A DNA stretch of 64,000 bases from the NCBI GenBank assembly GCA_002245855.1, contig NOUX01000003.1:434001-498000 (forward strand), written 5' to 3'. Each line of letters opens with the position of its first letter. Position 1 is the first letter of the stretch. The notes under the pieces were generated by a model, which was not told where the DNA came from, made no database searches, and was given only the letters and a program-made list of their open reading frames with translations. The position numbers and the translations under genes are program-made. The stretch comes from Sphingobacterium cellulitidis (GTDB lineage: Bacteria; Bacteroidota; Bacteroidia; Sphingobacteriales; Sphingobacteriaceae). Of this stretch, positions 15,359 through 24,573 are shown in pieces.

Positions 15359-18300
15359 TTATAAGCCAATGTTTAATCCAAAAGTGAACACCCTAGGTCT
15401 TGGGTAATCATACATTCCGTAACCTTGATCGAAAGGATTTCCAGAGTTAGAAACTTCAGGGTCATAACCTGCGTACTTGGTCATTACAAAGAAGTTTTGA
15501 ACGGAAGCGAAGAATTTCAATCGATCTAATTTCATCCGAGAAACTACATCAGGGTTTACCGTATAAGAAAGCATCAAGTTTCTACCACGTATAAATGAAG
15601 CGTCAGAGACTTTATGGCTATCATTATTGGTTGTATAATAAGCATTTATAGGTCTTACCTGAGCGATATCGGTATTTTGATTATTTTCAGTCCAGGCATT
15701 CAATACTGTTTTATAGCTATTGGCAATACCTTGTCTATCTTCAGCAGAGTGAATACTTCTATCCAAGACATCATTCCCAAACATATATTGGATATCGATC
15801 AATAGAGATAGGTTTTTATACTTGAAGGTATTTGAGAAAGTACCGTATCCATCTGGAATACCACGTCCGATAATGGTTTTATCATTATCATTGATTACCC
15901 CATCGGCATTAATATCCTGATATTTGACATCCCCAGGCAGCATATTATATTTTTTAGCTTCTGCTGCTTCAGCCGATCCCCATGTTCCTAGGTGTTGAAA
16001 TCCCCAGAAAGAACCTACAGATTCACCTTCACGGATAATTGTTCCGCCGCTATAAATGTCAGCGCCTCCAATTAATCTTAGGACTTGATTTTTATTATAA
16101 GAGAAATTGAATAATCCGGACCAATTAAAAACGTCATTTCCAATATTGGCTACATTGATTCCAAACTCAATACCATCATTCTTCATACTACCGATATTTC
16201 TAAAGATGGTTCCATAACCACTTGACAAAGGAATTGGGGCATCCAAAAGCATATCATTCACTTGTCTATGGTATAGATCTAATTCGAAATTCAATTTATT
16301 TTGGAATAAGCCTAACTCAAGTCCAACATCTACTTGTTCTGTTCTTTCCCATTTCAAGGTAGGGTTTGCAATTCTTCCGGTTCCAACACCTACCAAGCGA
16401 TCTCCCCCTTGTATGATTTCATAATTTCCCATTCCGGCTAATGCTCTATAAGCTGGGATTTCAGAGTTTCCTGTAGCACCATAGCTCATTCTAAGTTTCA
16501 GATTTGAGATGGATTCAGAATCTTTAAGGAAGTTCTCTTCATTGATTTTCCAAGCTACAGCTGCAGAAGGGAAAAAGGCATATTGATTATCTGCACCAAA
16601 TTTTGAAGAACCATCAATACGACCTGTGAAAGTGAAAAGATATTTATTTAACAAGGTGTAGTTAATTCTGGTAAAATAAGAGTTTAATCCATTGGCATTA
16701 GCACCAGACGAAGGTGCATTCATGGTTGCACCCGCACCGAGATTATTAAATTGGTAATAGAAGTCAGTGAATTTACTGGAGCTGGCATAGGACCCGAAGT
16801 AATCTGTATGCTGCCATGAGAAACCAAGCATGGCATTGATGGAATGGATATCTCCAAAGTCCTTCAGGTAAGTGAAATAGTTTTCAAATTGCCAAGAATT
16901 GAATCTTTTATTATCCACATTTGCCGTTCCATCACTGGAGATATATTGCAATCCAGCAGCTGCAGCATAATCTTTTCTTTGGTTAATGATATTTGTTCCG
17001 ATTGAAGTTCTAAATTCCAATCCATCCAAAAGTTTGATATTGGCATACATATTACCAATAAAAGGTTGTGTTGAAAGGAAATAAAGGCGTTCATCGGCCA
17101 CACGAATTGGGTTATCACCACCTTCCATTCCTGGATAATCGCGGTTACTGGCCCATTTTCCGTCAGGATAACGCACAGGGATTAAAGGTAATGCTTCCAA
17201 GACTTGGCGCATCATGGTAATTCCACCACCACCTAATTCATCCACTTGTTTATCTTTCTGATCTGTATAGCTTAATACTCCTCCTACTTTCAACCAGTCC
17301 TTGATTTCAGTATCAAATACAAATCTTGCTGAATATCTTTTTTGCCAAGATCCATAAGCTACCCCTTGTTCATTCCGATAATTTACAAACCCACCATAAG
17401 AGCCTTTATCATTTCCATTGGTAAAGCTTAACTGATGATTTTGCGTAATAGCATTTCGGAAGGCTTCTTTTTGCCAATCTGTATTATACAAAGGTTTGCC
17501 ATTGGCATCAAAAATCAATGGATTCGTACGTTTGGTTTTAGGATCGGTGTATTTCGTTCCTGTTGCCCATCCTACAGGGTCAAACTTTTTAGCATTTTCG
17601 TACGCCATTTCCTCGACAGCCAGGAATTCCTCAGAGGTTAAAACTGGCAATAATTTAGGGGCATATCCAACACCAAGGTCAACATCATAACTTGCTTTTC
17701 CTCCCCCTGCAGTACCTCTTTTGGTAGTAACAATCACTACCCCATTTGCACCACGAGCACCATAGATTGCGGTTGAGGAAGCATCTTTAAGCACTTCGAC
17801 AGAGGCAATATCATTTGGGTTGATGTAATCAATTGGTGAGCTACCATTCTGAAGACCATCACGGCTCATGATAACACCATCAATCACATAGAGAGGGTTG
17901 TTTGTCGTAGAGATAGAACTGGATCCACGGATTCGGATATTTGCTCTTCCACCAGGTCTTCCGGAGCTTGTAGAAACATTTACCCCGGTAATTTTACCAC
18001 CCAAAGCTTGGTTTAGATTGGAAGCAGGTCTTTCATGAAGTGCTTCTCCTTGAACAGTACCTACAGCTCCGGTCAAGTCACTTTTTTTAACCACCCCATA
18101 GCCTACTGCAACCACGACTTCTTCAATGGATTCCGAAGAAGAGGTTAATTGGACATTAATAACATTTCGATTGTTTACTGCTTCGGTATGGGTATTATAG
18201 CCCATATAGGTAAAGGTAAGATTTGCAGCCGCCGTAGTTTTAATTTCATAAGCACCATTCGCATCGGTGCTAGTACTGGAGTTTCCGACACTACTTTTAA

Positions 18301-18433
18301 TAGAGACGCCTGCCAGGGCATCATTCGTAGTTGAGGATACTCGACCAGTAATCGTGATTTCCTGTGCATATGTCATTTTTACTAGTAAGAAAAACAACAA
18401 TAAAGGAACACATCTGATGTAGGTTCTCATCAT
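15359..18433 (-). CDS. SusC/RagA-family TonB-dependent outer membrane transporter
   Basis: This 1024-aa protein has a signal peptide (to about residue 23), a carboxypeptidase-regulatory-like beta domain (ITGRVSSTTNDALAGVSIKS through FTYMGYNTH, about 27-85), then the SusC signature EEVVVAVGYGVVKKSDLTGA near 105 and a TonB plug domain (IRIRGSSSISTTNNPLYVIDG, DASSTAIYGARGANGVVIVT). The remainder is a 22-strand-type barrel ending RVFTFGLNIGL. It lacks an N-terminal STN domain, so FecR-type signalling is not expected. It is the first gene of a two-gene operon with SusD and is divergent from the S9 peptidase gene. Together with SusD it imports oligomers through the outer membrane. Confidence 0.97.
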   Translation of the reverse strand: MMRTYIRCVPLLLFFLLVKMTYAQEITITGRVSSTTNDALAGVSIKSSVGNSSTSTDANGAYEIKTTAAANLTFTYMGYNTHTEAVNNRNVINVQLTSSSESIEEVVVAVGYGVVKKSDLTGAVGTVQGEALHERPASNLNQALGGKITGVNVSTSSGRPGGRANIRIRGSSSISTTNNPLYVIDGVIMSRDGLQNGSSPIDYINPNDIASVEVLKDASSTAIYGARGANGVVIVTTKRGTAGGGKASYDVDLGVGYAPKLLPVLTSEEFLAVEEMAYENAKKFDPVGWATGTKYTDPKTKRTNPLIFDANGKPLYNTDWQKEAFRNAITQNHQLSFTNGNDKGSYGGFVNYRNEQGVAYGSWQKRYSARFVFDTEIKDWLKVGGVLSYTDQKDKQVDELGGGGITMMRQVLEALPLIPVRYPDGKWASNRDYPGMEGGDNPIRVADERLYFLSTQPFIGNMYANIKLLDGLEFRTSIGTNIINQRKDYAAAAGLQYISSDGTANVDNKRFNSWQFENYFTYLKDFGDIHSINAMLGFSWQHTDYFGSYASSSKFTDFYYQFNNLGAGATMNAPSSGANANGLNSYFTRINYTLLNKYLFTFTGRIDGSSKFGADNQYAFFPSAAVAWKINEENFLKDSESISNLKLRMSYGATGNSEIPAYRALAGMGNYEIIQGGDRLVGVGTGRIANPTLKWERTEQVDVGLELGLFQNKLNFELDLYHRQVNDMLLDAPIPLSSGYGTIFRNIGSMKNDGIEFGINVANIGNDVFNWSGLFNFSYNKNQVLRLIGGADIYSGGTIIREGESVGSFWGFQHLGTWGSAEAAEAKKYNMLPGDVKYQDINADGVINDNDKTIIGRGIPDGYGTFSNTFKYKNLSLLIDIQYMFGNDVLDRSIHSAEDRQGIANSYKTVLNAWTENNQNTDIAQVRPINAYYTTNNDSHKVSDASFIRGRNLMLSYTVNPDVVSRMKLDRLKFFASVQNFFVMTKYAGYDPEVSNSGNPFDQGYGMYDYPRPRVFTFGLNIGL

Positions 18434-18827
18434 AGTTATAAGTTTAAAAGGTTTATATTGAGTTATTTATCTCTCAATTCACTGGAATTCCTACATGCCA
18501 AAAACCATTTCCTTATAGCCAAATCAATTCTACATCGTTTCAAAAGAGAAACAATACATCTCGCTGAGTATATTTTGCCATTTCCTCAGGCTATTTTTGA
18601 TATTTTTTTTAAAATCTAATTTGCTCTTTTATTAGAATATCTTTTTAAAATCAGGTATTAGGTATTAGGTCAATTGTCTGAACACGATTAGGTTGTTCCA
18701 TAATAAGTTATTCCGAATATAGAGTTCATTTTTGGAATAGGTATCCTGTACTATCCTGACATTTACTATTTTCCATTCAGCTTTCCTGACAAATTCTTAA
18801 TTTCGTCAACATAAACTATATGATTAA
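18434..18827. promoter_or_regulatory. Divergent intergenic region with short tandem repeat
   Basis: These 394 bp separate the SusC gene (minus) from the S9 peptidase gene (plus) and must contain both promoters. I see a short tandem AGGTATT array at 18653-18670 (two and a third copies). Near the peptidase start a TAATTTCG at about 18798 resembles the Bacteroidota -7 motif TAnnTTTG with one mismatch, but no clear -33 partner was found. No RNA gene or small open frame is convincing here. Confidence 0.35.
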
Positions 18828-20999
18828 ATGAAAAAGTTATTAGTATTTCTATTATTAGGTTCATCGGTTGCCTACGGTCAGCGAGGATTTACGATAGATG
18901 AGACTGTATATGGTCCGGGTAAATACGCTGCAAAGACTTTGCCGGCCTCAAAATGGATAAAAAACATGGATGCTATTTCGAATTTGGATAGTACCTATCA
19001 AAATTTGCTAAAGCGAGAGGCAAAAAATAATTGGCAACCTGTGGCATTGGCTTCAGTGACTGAACTTCAGACTGCCTTGAAAAAGATTCTTCCAAACGAA
19101 GAGATAAAGCTTCGTAATTTTCCGACAAATTACAACTGGATAGATTCTCAAAACATTCAATTTGTTTTTGAGGGTAAAAACACAAGCTATTTGGTAAGCT
19201 TCGACAGCAAGCAGAAGGAAGCGAAGATAAATACAAGTTTGCCAAAGGATAGAGCTGGCGAAGAATACAGCCATTCGAATAAGCAAACAGCTTATTTAGT
19301 TGGCAATAATATTGAGATTATCAAAGCCGATGGTAGCAAGATAAAAGTCACACAGGATACCGTCGATGGCATTGTCAATGGAAGTTCAGTGGTCCACCGG
19401 AATGAATTTGGAATAAGCAAAGGAATGTGGTGGTCGCCCGATGATCAAAAGTTATTGTACTATAAGAAAAATGAGACCATGGTCAGCAAATATCCATTAC
19501 CACAATGGGATACCCGAGTTGCTACCATTAAGGATATCCGTTATCCAATGGCTGGGATGAAAAGTGAAGAAGTTACTTTGAACATCTACGATACGGAAAC
19601 TGGCAATTATGTTCAATTACAAACTGGAGAACCTAAGGAGCAATACTTAACCATCGTTACTTGGGATCCATCGGGTAAATATGTATATGTAGGCGTATTG
19701 AACCGTGGTCAAGATCATTTGAAATTAAATAAGTACGATGCGGCTACAGGATCTTTAGTTCAAACCTTATTTGAAGAATCTTCAAATACTTGGGTAGAAC
19801 CACAAGTATCATTAGCTTTTATTCCTAATAATCCAGATTTATTTTTATATCAAACTGATAAAGATGGGTTTAACCAACTTTACTTATACAACACTCAAGG
19901 TAAATTGATTAAGAAATTAGGGTATAACAATGCCATTGTTACTGATTTCAAGGGCTTTGACGAGAAAGGTAAAAAAGGATATTATATTGCTTCCATCAAT
20001 CAAGGAATGGAGCGACATTTATTTGAGGTTGAATTAAAGTCAGGTAAGACGGTTCAACTAACAAAAACAAATGGAACACATAATGCTTCTGTAAGTAGTT
20101 CTGGAGAATATGTATTGGATCAATATAGCAATTTAAATACGCCAAATGTTGTGCAGATCAGTCATCGCAAAACAGATAAGACGGCTAATTTAGTTAAAGC
20201 TACTAACCCCTTTACTGGCAATATCGATCTTCCAAAAATTGAATTTAAAAGTTTTACCTCTGCGGATGGAAAAACGCCATTGAATGCGAGGATAACCTAT
20301 CCTTCGAATTTTGATCCCAATAAAAAATATCCAGTTATGGTTTATTTATATGGAGGATCGCATGCACAACTTGTAACAGACCGTTGGTTAGGTGGAGTTG
20401 GATATTTCGATTTATATATGGCTCAAAATGGATATTTAGTCTTCACGATGGATAATCGAGGATCAGATGCTCGCGACAGGGACTTCACTCGAGTAACCCA
20501 TCGAAATTTAGGAGAAGCCGAAATGGCTGATCAGTTGGTGGGGATTAACTATCTAAAATCACAACCTTATGTAGATGCAGATAACATGGGAATCTTTGGA
20601 TGGAGTTTTGGGGGTTTTATGACAAGTTCCTTAATGACCAAGCATAATGATATTTTTAAAGCTGCGGTAGCAGGTGGACCGGTAATGGATTGGAAGTATT
20701 ATGAGGTGATGTATGGTGAGCGTTATATGGATACTCCAGAAGAAAATCCAGAAGGATATGAAAAAACATCCATGTTAAACAAGGCGGATCGATTAAATGG
20801 TCACTTGTTAATAATACATGGTGCTCAGGATCCTGTAGTAGTTCAGCAACATAGTATGGATTTTGTTCAAAAGTGTATTGAAGCGGGGAAACAAGTCGAC
20901 TATTTCCTTTATCCTACCCATGAGCATAATGTAATGGGCAAAGATAGAATCCATATGTATGATAAAATTGCCAAGTATTTTGATTTATACTTGAAGTAA
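18828..20999 (+). CDS. S9B prolyl peptidase, dipeptidyl-peptidase IV type
   Basis: The 723-aa protein has a signal peptide (MKKLLVFLLLGSSVAYGQ), a DPP-IV beta-propeller domain (about residues 60-480; WWSPDDQKLLYYKKNE near 201) and a C-terminal alpha/beta hydrolase domain. The catalytic triad can be read directly: Ser593 in GWSFGG, Asp668 in HGAQDPV and His700 in HEHNV. Length and triad spacing equal those of bacterial periplasmic DPP-IV enzymes. The propeller motif that normally holds the Glu pair for the substrate amino terminus reads HRNEFGI here, with a single Glu193, so exact specificity (dipeptidyl or prolyl-tripeptidyl) is uncertain. It should release Xaa-Pro dipeptides from oligopeptides in the periplasm and has its own terminator. 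Confidence 0.93.
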   Translation: MKKLLVFLLLGSSVAYGQRGFTIDETVYGPGKYAAKTLPASKWIKNMDAISNLDSTYQNLLKREAKNNWQPVALASVTELQTALKKILPNEEIKLRNFPTNYNWIDSQNIQFVFEGKNTSYLVSFDSKQKEAKINTSLPKDRAGEEYSHSNKQTAYLVGNNIEIIKADGSKIKVTQDTVDGIVNGSSVVHRNEFGISKGMWWSPDDQKLLYYKKNETMVSKYPLPQWDTRVATIKDIRYPMAGMKSEEVTLNIYDTETGNYVQLQTGEPKEQYLTIVTWDPSGKYVYVGVLNRGQDHLKLNKYDAATGSLVQTLFEESSNTWVEPQVSLAFIPNNPDLFLYQTDKDGFNQLYLYNTQGKLIKKLGYNNAIVTDFKGFDEKGKKGYYIASINQGMERHLFEVELKSGKTVQLTKTNGTHNASVSSSGEYVLDQYSNLNTPNVVQISHRKTDKTANLVKATNPFTGNIDLPKIEFKSFTSADGKTPLNARITYPSNFDPNKKYPVMVYLYGGSHAQLVTDRWLGGVGYFDLYMAQNGYLVFTMDNRGSDARDRDFTRVTHRNLGEAEMADQLVGINYLKSQPYVDADNMGIFGWSFGGFMTSSLMTKHNDIFKAAVAGGPVMDWKYYEVMYGERYMDTPEENPEGYEKTSMLNKADRLNGHLLIIHGAQDPVVVQQHSMDFVQKCIEAGKQVDYFLYPTHEHNVMGKDRIHMYDKIAKYFDLYLK

Positions 21000-21014
21000 T
21001 CAAAGTTCGAGCTT

Positions 21015-21052
21015 AAAAAATCCCTAATAAAAGTCAGTATTAGGGATTTTTT
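21015..21052. terminator. Bidirectional-type terminator after S9 peptidase
   Basis: A perfect 15-bp inverted repeat (AAAAAATCCCTAATA with TATTAGGGATTTTTT, 8-nt loop) begins 15 nt after the peptidase stop codon and ends in a T run. Confidence 0.92.
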
Positions 21053-21148
21053 ATTTATTAAGAGTCGATTTGAAAAAACAATGGTATAATTTTCAATTCT
21101 ATATAAATCCAAGGATATCATTTTTATTTTTGGGCAAAACTTAAACCA

Positions 21149-23593
21149 TTGAAAAGGATTTTCACCATTTTTTGTTTGCTGTTCCTGATTCAAATCAGCA
21201 ATGCACAACATAGTAAGATTTCGGGTTCCATCAGGGACTCCCTAAGCAGTTCCCCTATTTCGTATGCAAGTATTGGATTATTGGATAGCAAGAATAAAAT
21301 AATAGATGGCATGATCACCGATAGCACTGGATTATTTGAATTTTCGAATTTAAAAAACGGAAGCTATCAATTACAGGTGAAATTTATTGGTTATTATCAA
21401 AAACAAATAGGATTTGAAATCAAGGGAGAAAAAACTTTGGACTTGGGTTCGATATATATTACCAGTTCAAGTACAAATCTAGAAGAGGTAACAGTTAGAG
21501 GAAATATTGCGGGACAAAGCCACAGTAATGATAGGCAAACCTATCAAGCCAGCCAATACAAAAATGCAGTTGGGGGAACAGCCTTGGACATCGTGAAGAA
21601 CTTACCCTCAGCATCTGTTGATGCAAATGGGAATATTAGCATGCGAGGAAATACAGGAGTTATTGTATTAATTAATGGCAAGCCTACATTTTTAGATCCT
21701 GCGACCATATTAAATCAAATTGCTGCCAATGATGTTTCAGAGGTAGAATATATCACGAGTCCCACGGCACAATTTGACCCCGATGGTAAAGGTGGGATTA
21801 TCAATTTAAAGACTAAAAAATCAGTTTCCAATGGTTTTGCATGGATCTTAAATCTGCAAGGAGGTCTTCCAAGTATCGACGATTATGATAATATTGAAAG
21901 TCAAAAGCGTTTTGGCGCCGATATCTCCTTTCAATTAAAAAAGGATAAATTGGAGCTAAATGGTTCAGCAAATTATCTTCGAAATGACAATGCTGGGTTT
22001 AGGGATGGAGATGTGAATACGATAATTGGGGATCGACAAACCTTTTTTCCTTCTCAAGGTGAACGTAGTTTTGACAAATACAATTTCGGCATCAGGTTAA
22101 ACGCTGCCTATGAAGTTTCGGAAAAGCATAACCTCAATTTAGGAGTTTTAGCTTCTAGAAAATTTCAGGATAGACTGGCGGATATTCATTATAGAAACAG
22201 AACCATTCAGCCTTCTACAGGTCAAGATATTTCTAGCTTAAATTACTTCAATTCGAACTTACAGAATAAACAAGGTGAATTTTACTTATTGGATTTCACC
22301 TATCAATACAAGATTAATCCTAGACATTCCTTACAGTTGGGAGCAATCTATGAATTTGCCAATATTTATGGATCTACAAAGAATGGAAATATTGAGAACA
22401 GTATAGATACGGTTCAATGGACCCACAATACCTATACTAATCCATTACATGGATTGAGATTTTCCATTCAGCACAATTGGAAATTTGAGAATGCAGAATT
22501 GGTATCGGGTTACCAATTAAGAAATGATAGTCAGAAGGGGAATTTTGAATATTATGCCGCTGAGGGTGACCCGCAAAATCTTCACTTAGTTCCAGAATTC
22601 ACAGGACGTATGAATGCAAACAATCGTGTTCATGCTCTTTTCAGTCAGTATGATCGTAAATTTAGTAGAACTCAACTTTCCTTAGGATTGCGCTATGAGT
22701 ATTATCAGCGGGATCTTTTGTTGTTGCACAGTAACCAAGAATATCCATATTCCATCCATCAGTTATATCCGACCTTCAATTTAATGCATGATTTGGGATC
22801 TGGATGGTCTTGGAAATTAGCTGCAGCAAGAAGAGTTCAAAGGAACAATAATTTTGAGTTGAATCCCATTCCGGAGCGCGAACATTCAGAAACCTTAGAG
22901 CAAGGAGATCCTGAATTATTACCTGAATTTACGAGCAATGCGGAAACTGGTTTGGTTAAGAAATTTAATACCGGAAGCATATTCATGAATGCCTATTACC
23001 AACATACTAAAAATCCGATTCAAAGGGTAAACTCAGTCTATGCAGACACGATTTTACACCGTGTATTTACCAATGCAGATTATGCTTCACGCTATGGTTT
23101 GGAACTAGGGGCTGAAGGAAAACCATTATCATGGTTGAGGTTGAATGCTGGAGCGAATATTTATAATTATAAGATTTCAGGTCAGGTTTTAGATTACCAA
23201 GAAACAAGATCGAATCAGGATTGGGTTTATTCAATCAATGCGGGTTTGCAGGCGGATTTCGCAGCTACATGGAGTACAGGACTACAGGTTAACTATCTTT
23301 CAGAAAGACCTACCGTTCAAGGAAAGGATTCAAGATTTCTTACACCACATTTCAATTTAAGCAAAGGTTTTCTGCAAGGTGCCATTACGGCACAAGTACA
23401 ATGGCAGTTTATTGAATTAGGGAAATGGGGAGTAAACGAACAAAGAATAACCACATTCTCGAATGATTTTTATACGACGACGAACTATATTTATGAGAAG
23501 AATGTGTTTTTGGTAAATTTAAATTTCAATCTGCATAAACTAAATCAAATCATTAAACTTCCAAAAAGTGAGTTTGGGGAAAAGGAATTCTAG
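21149..23593 (+). CDS. Outer membrane beta-barrel receptor (TonB-receptor-like, OMP_b-brl_3 type)
   Basis: This 814-aa protein starts with a TTG codon; the signal peptide that follows directly (KRIFTIFCLLFLIQISNAQ) supports this start, and no in-frame ATG lies just upstream. It has a carboxypeptidase-regulatory-like domain (SGSIRDSLSSSPISYASIGL through FIGYYQKQ, about residues 25-90), a plug-like segment (TALDIVKNLPSASVDANGNI, NTGVIVLINGKP, about 145-180) and a long barrel. This domain set belongs to the outer membrane beta-barrel family common in Sphingobacteriaceae, related to TonB receptors but without the SusC signature and without a SusD partner. Ligand unknown. It is monocistronic, convergent with the AraC regulator gene, which it overlaps by 4 nt. 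Confidence 0.9.
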   Translation: MKRIFTIFCLLFLIQISNAQHSKISGSIRDSLSSSPISYASIGLLDSKNKIIDGMITDSTGLFEFSNLKNGSYQLQVKFIGYYQKQIGFEIKGEKTLDLGSIYITSSSTNLEEVTVRGNIAGQSHSNDRQTYQASQYKNAVGGTALDIVKNLPSASVDANGNISMRGNTGVIVLINGKPTFLDPATILNQIAANDVSEVEYITSPTAQFDPDGKGGIINLKTKKSVSNGFAWILNLQGGLPSIDDYDNIESQKRFGADISFQLKKDKLELNGSANYLRNDNAGFRDGDVNTIIGDRQTFFPSQGERSFDKYNFGIRLNAAYEVSEKHNLNLGVLASRKFQDRLADIHYRNRTIQPSTGQDISSLNYFNSNLQNKQGEFYLLDFTYQYKINPRHSLQLGAIYEFANIYGSTKNGNIENSIDTVQWTHNTYTNPLHGLRFSIQHNWKFENAELVSGYQLRNDSQKGNFEYYAAEGDPQNLHLVPEFTGRMNANNRVHALFSQYDRKFSRTQLSLGLRYEYYQRDLLLLHSNQEYPYSIHQLYPTFNLMHDLGSGWSWKLAAARRVQRNNNFELNPIPEREHSETLEQGDPELLPEFTSNAETGLVKKFNTGSIFMNAYYQHTKNPIQRVNSVYADTILHRVFTNADYASRYGLELGAEGKPLSWLRLNAGANIYNYKISGQVLDYQETRSNQDWVYSINAGLQADFAATWSTGLQVNYLSERPTVQGKDSRFLTPHFNLSKGFLQGAITAQVQWQFIELGKWGVNEQRITTFSNDFYTTTNYIYEKNVFLVNLNFNLHKLNQIIKLPKSEFGEKEF

Positions 23594-24429
23594 GTTTTTT
23601 GATTTTTGAAAACCGATGGAGTGATTCCTGTATAGCGTTTAAAATATTTAGAGAAATTAGATTTGTCAGAGAAACCTAAAATAAATGCAATCTCTGAGAT
23701 ATTGTTAGAAGTGTAATATAATAACCTTTTGGCTTCCTTGATTATATAGTCCGCAAGAACTTCAGATGCGGTTAGATTCACTTGTTTTTTACAGGCTGCA
23801 CTTAGGTTTTGTGGGCTGGTATTAAGTTGAGATGCATAATGAGCAACATGATTTACAACTTGAATCTCTTTGTTCAGTAAATCACAGAACCTTAAGTATA
23901 GATTATTTTGAAAAACCTTTAATGAGTTATTTTGATTTGTGTTTTCAAGAATTTTGGACAGCATTGCTTTAAATAATCCTTCTTGGGCAATTTTATTATT
24001 TTCATTCTCCAATAAATTACAGATCAATTGGATGCTATGCGCATCATTCAAAGAAATATGATCAAATTGCTTGACCTCATCAATCAGACGACTTATTTCT
24101 ATATCTAAGCTTTGTTCGACAAAAAGTTTCTTCACAAGGAGGACATAACCTACAACTGGATTTTCCAATTCCCAATGATGTACATTATCTTTTTGTATCA
24201 CTAAAATACAAGGGGTCTTTACTACGGCTTCTCTCCCATCCATAAAATGTTTTCCTGTGGTTGAAGATAAGAATACCAATTCCAGGTAACCATTATGTTT
24301 ATGAGGTTTAGTAATATTTTTTGAGCGGTCAAAAACTGCCACTTTAATAAGTTTTTGGGGTTCTAATTTATCTTTTATTTCAATTTCCTTAGCAGCCATG
24401 TTTTCATTGTGAGAAATCCTCGTTACCAA
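23590..24429 (-). CDS. AraC-family transcriptional regulator
   Basis: The 279-aa protein has a cupin-like sensing half (KPHKHNGYLELVFLSSTTGK around residues 40-60, with DGREAVVKTPCILVIQKDNVHHW) and a C-terminal AraC DNA-binding half. The two helix-turn-helix units are visible at about 185-275: LNTSPQNLSAACKKQVNLTA and ISEIAFILGFSDKSNFSKYF with the closing KRYTGITPSVFKNQ. It is divergent from the alpha-L-fucosidase gene (144 bp apart), so it probably controls that gene in response to a small ligand. The last codons overlap the end of the convergent outer membrane receptor gene. It resembles the second AraC regulator in this window in overall layout. Confidence 0.92.
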   Translation of the reverse strand: MVTRISHNENMAAKEIEIKDKLEPQKLIKVAVFDRSKNITKPHKHNGYLELVFLSSTTGKHFMDGREAVVKTPCILVIQKDNVHHWELENPVVGYVLLVKKLFVEQSLDIEISRLIDEVKQFDHISLNDAHSIQLICNLLENENNKIAQEGLFKAMLSKILENTNQNNSLKVFQNNLYLRFCDLLNKEIQVVNHVAHYASQLNTSPQNLSAACKKQVNLTASEVLADYIIKEAKRLLYYTSNNISEIAFILGFSDKSNFSKYFKRYTGITPSVFKNQKT

Positions 24430-24573
24430 AGATATCTTAAAAAATATTGGTCAAGAAAAAGGTTAGGTAATATTTTCGGTGCAAAATGATGTTAGAAAAG
24501 GTTAATAATAATTAAGTCCGCAATAAACTAAATATGTAAATTACGAACATCATAAAACTATTAGAGTCATTAT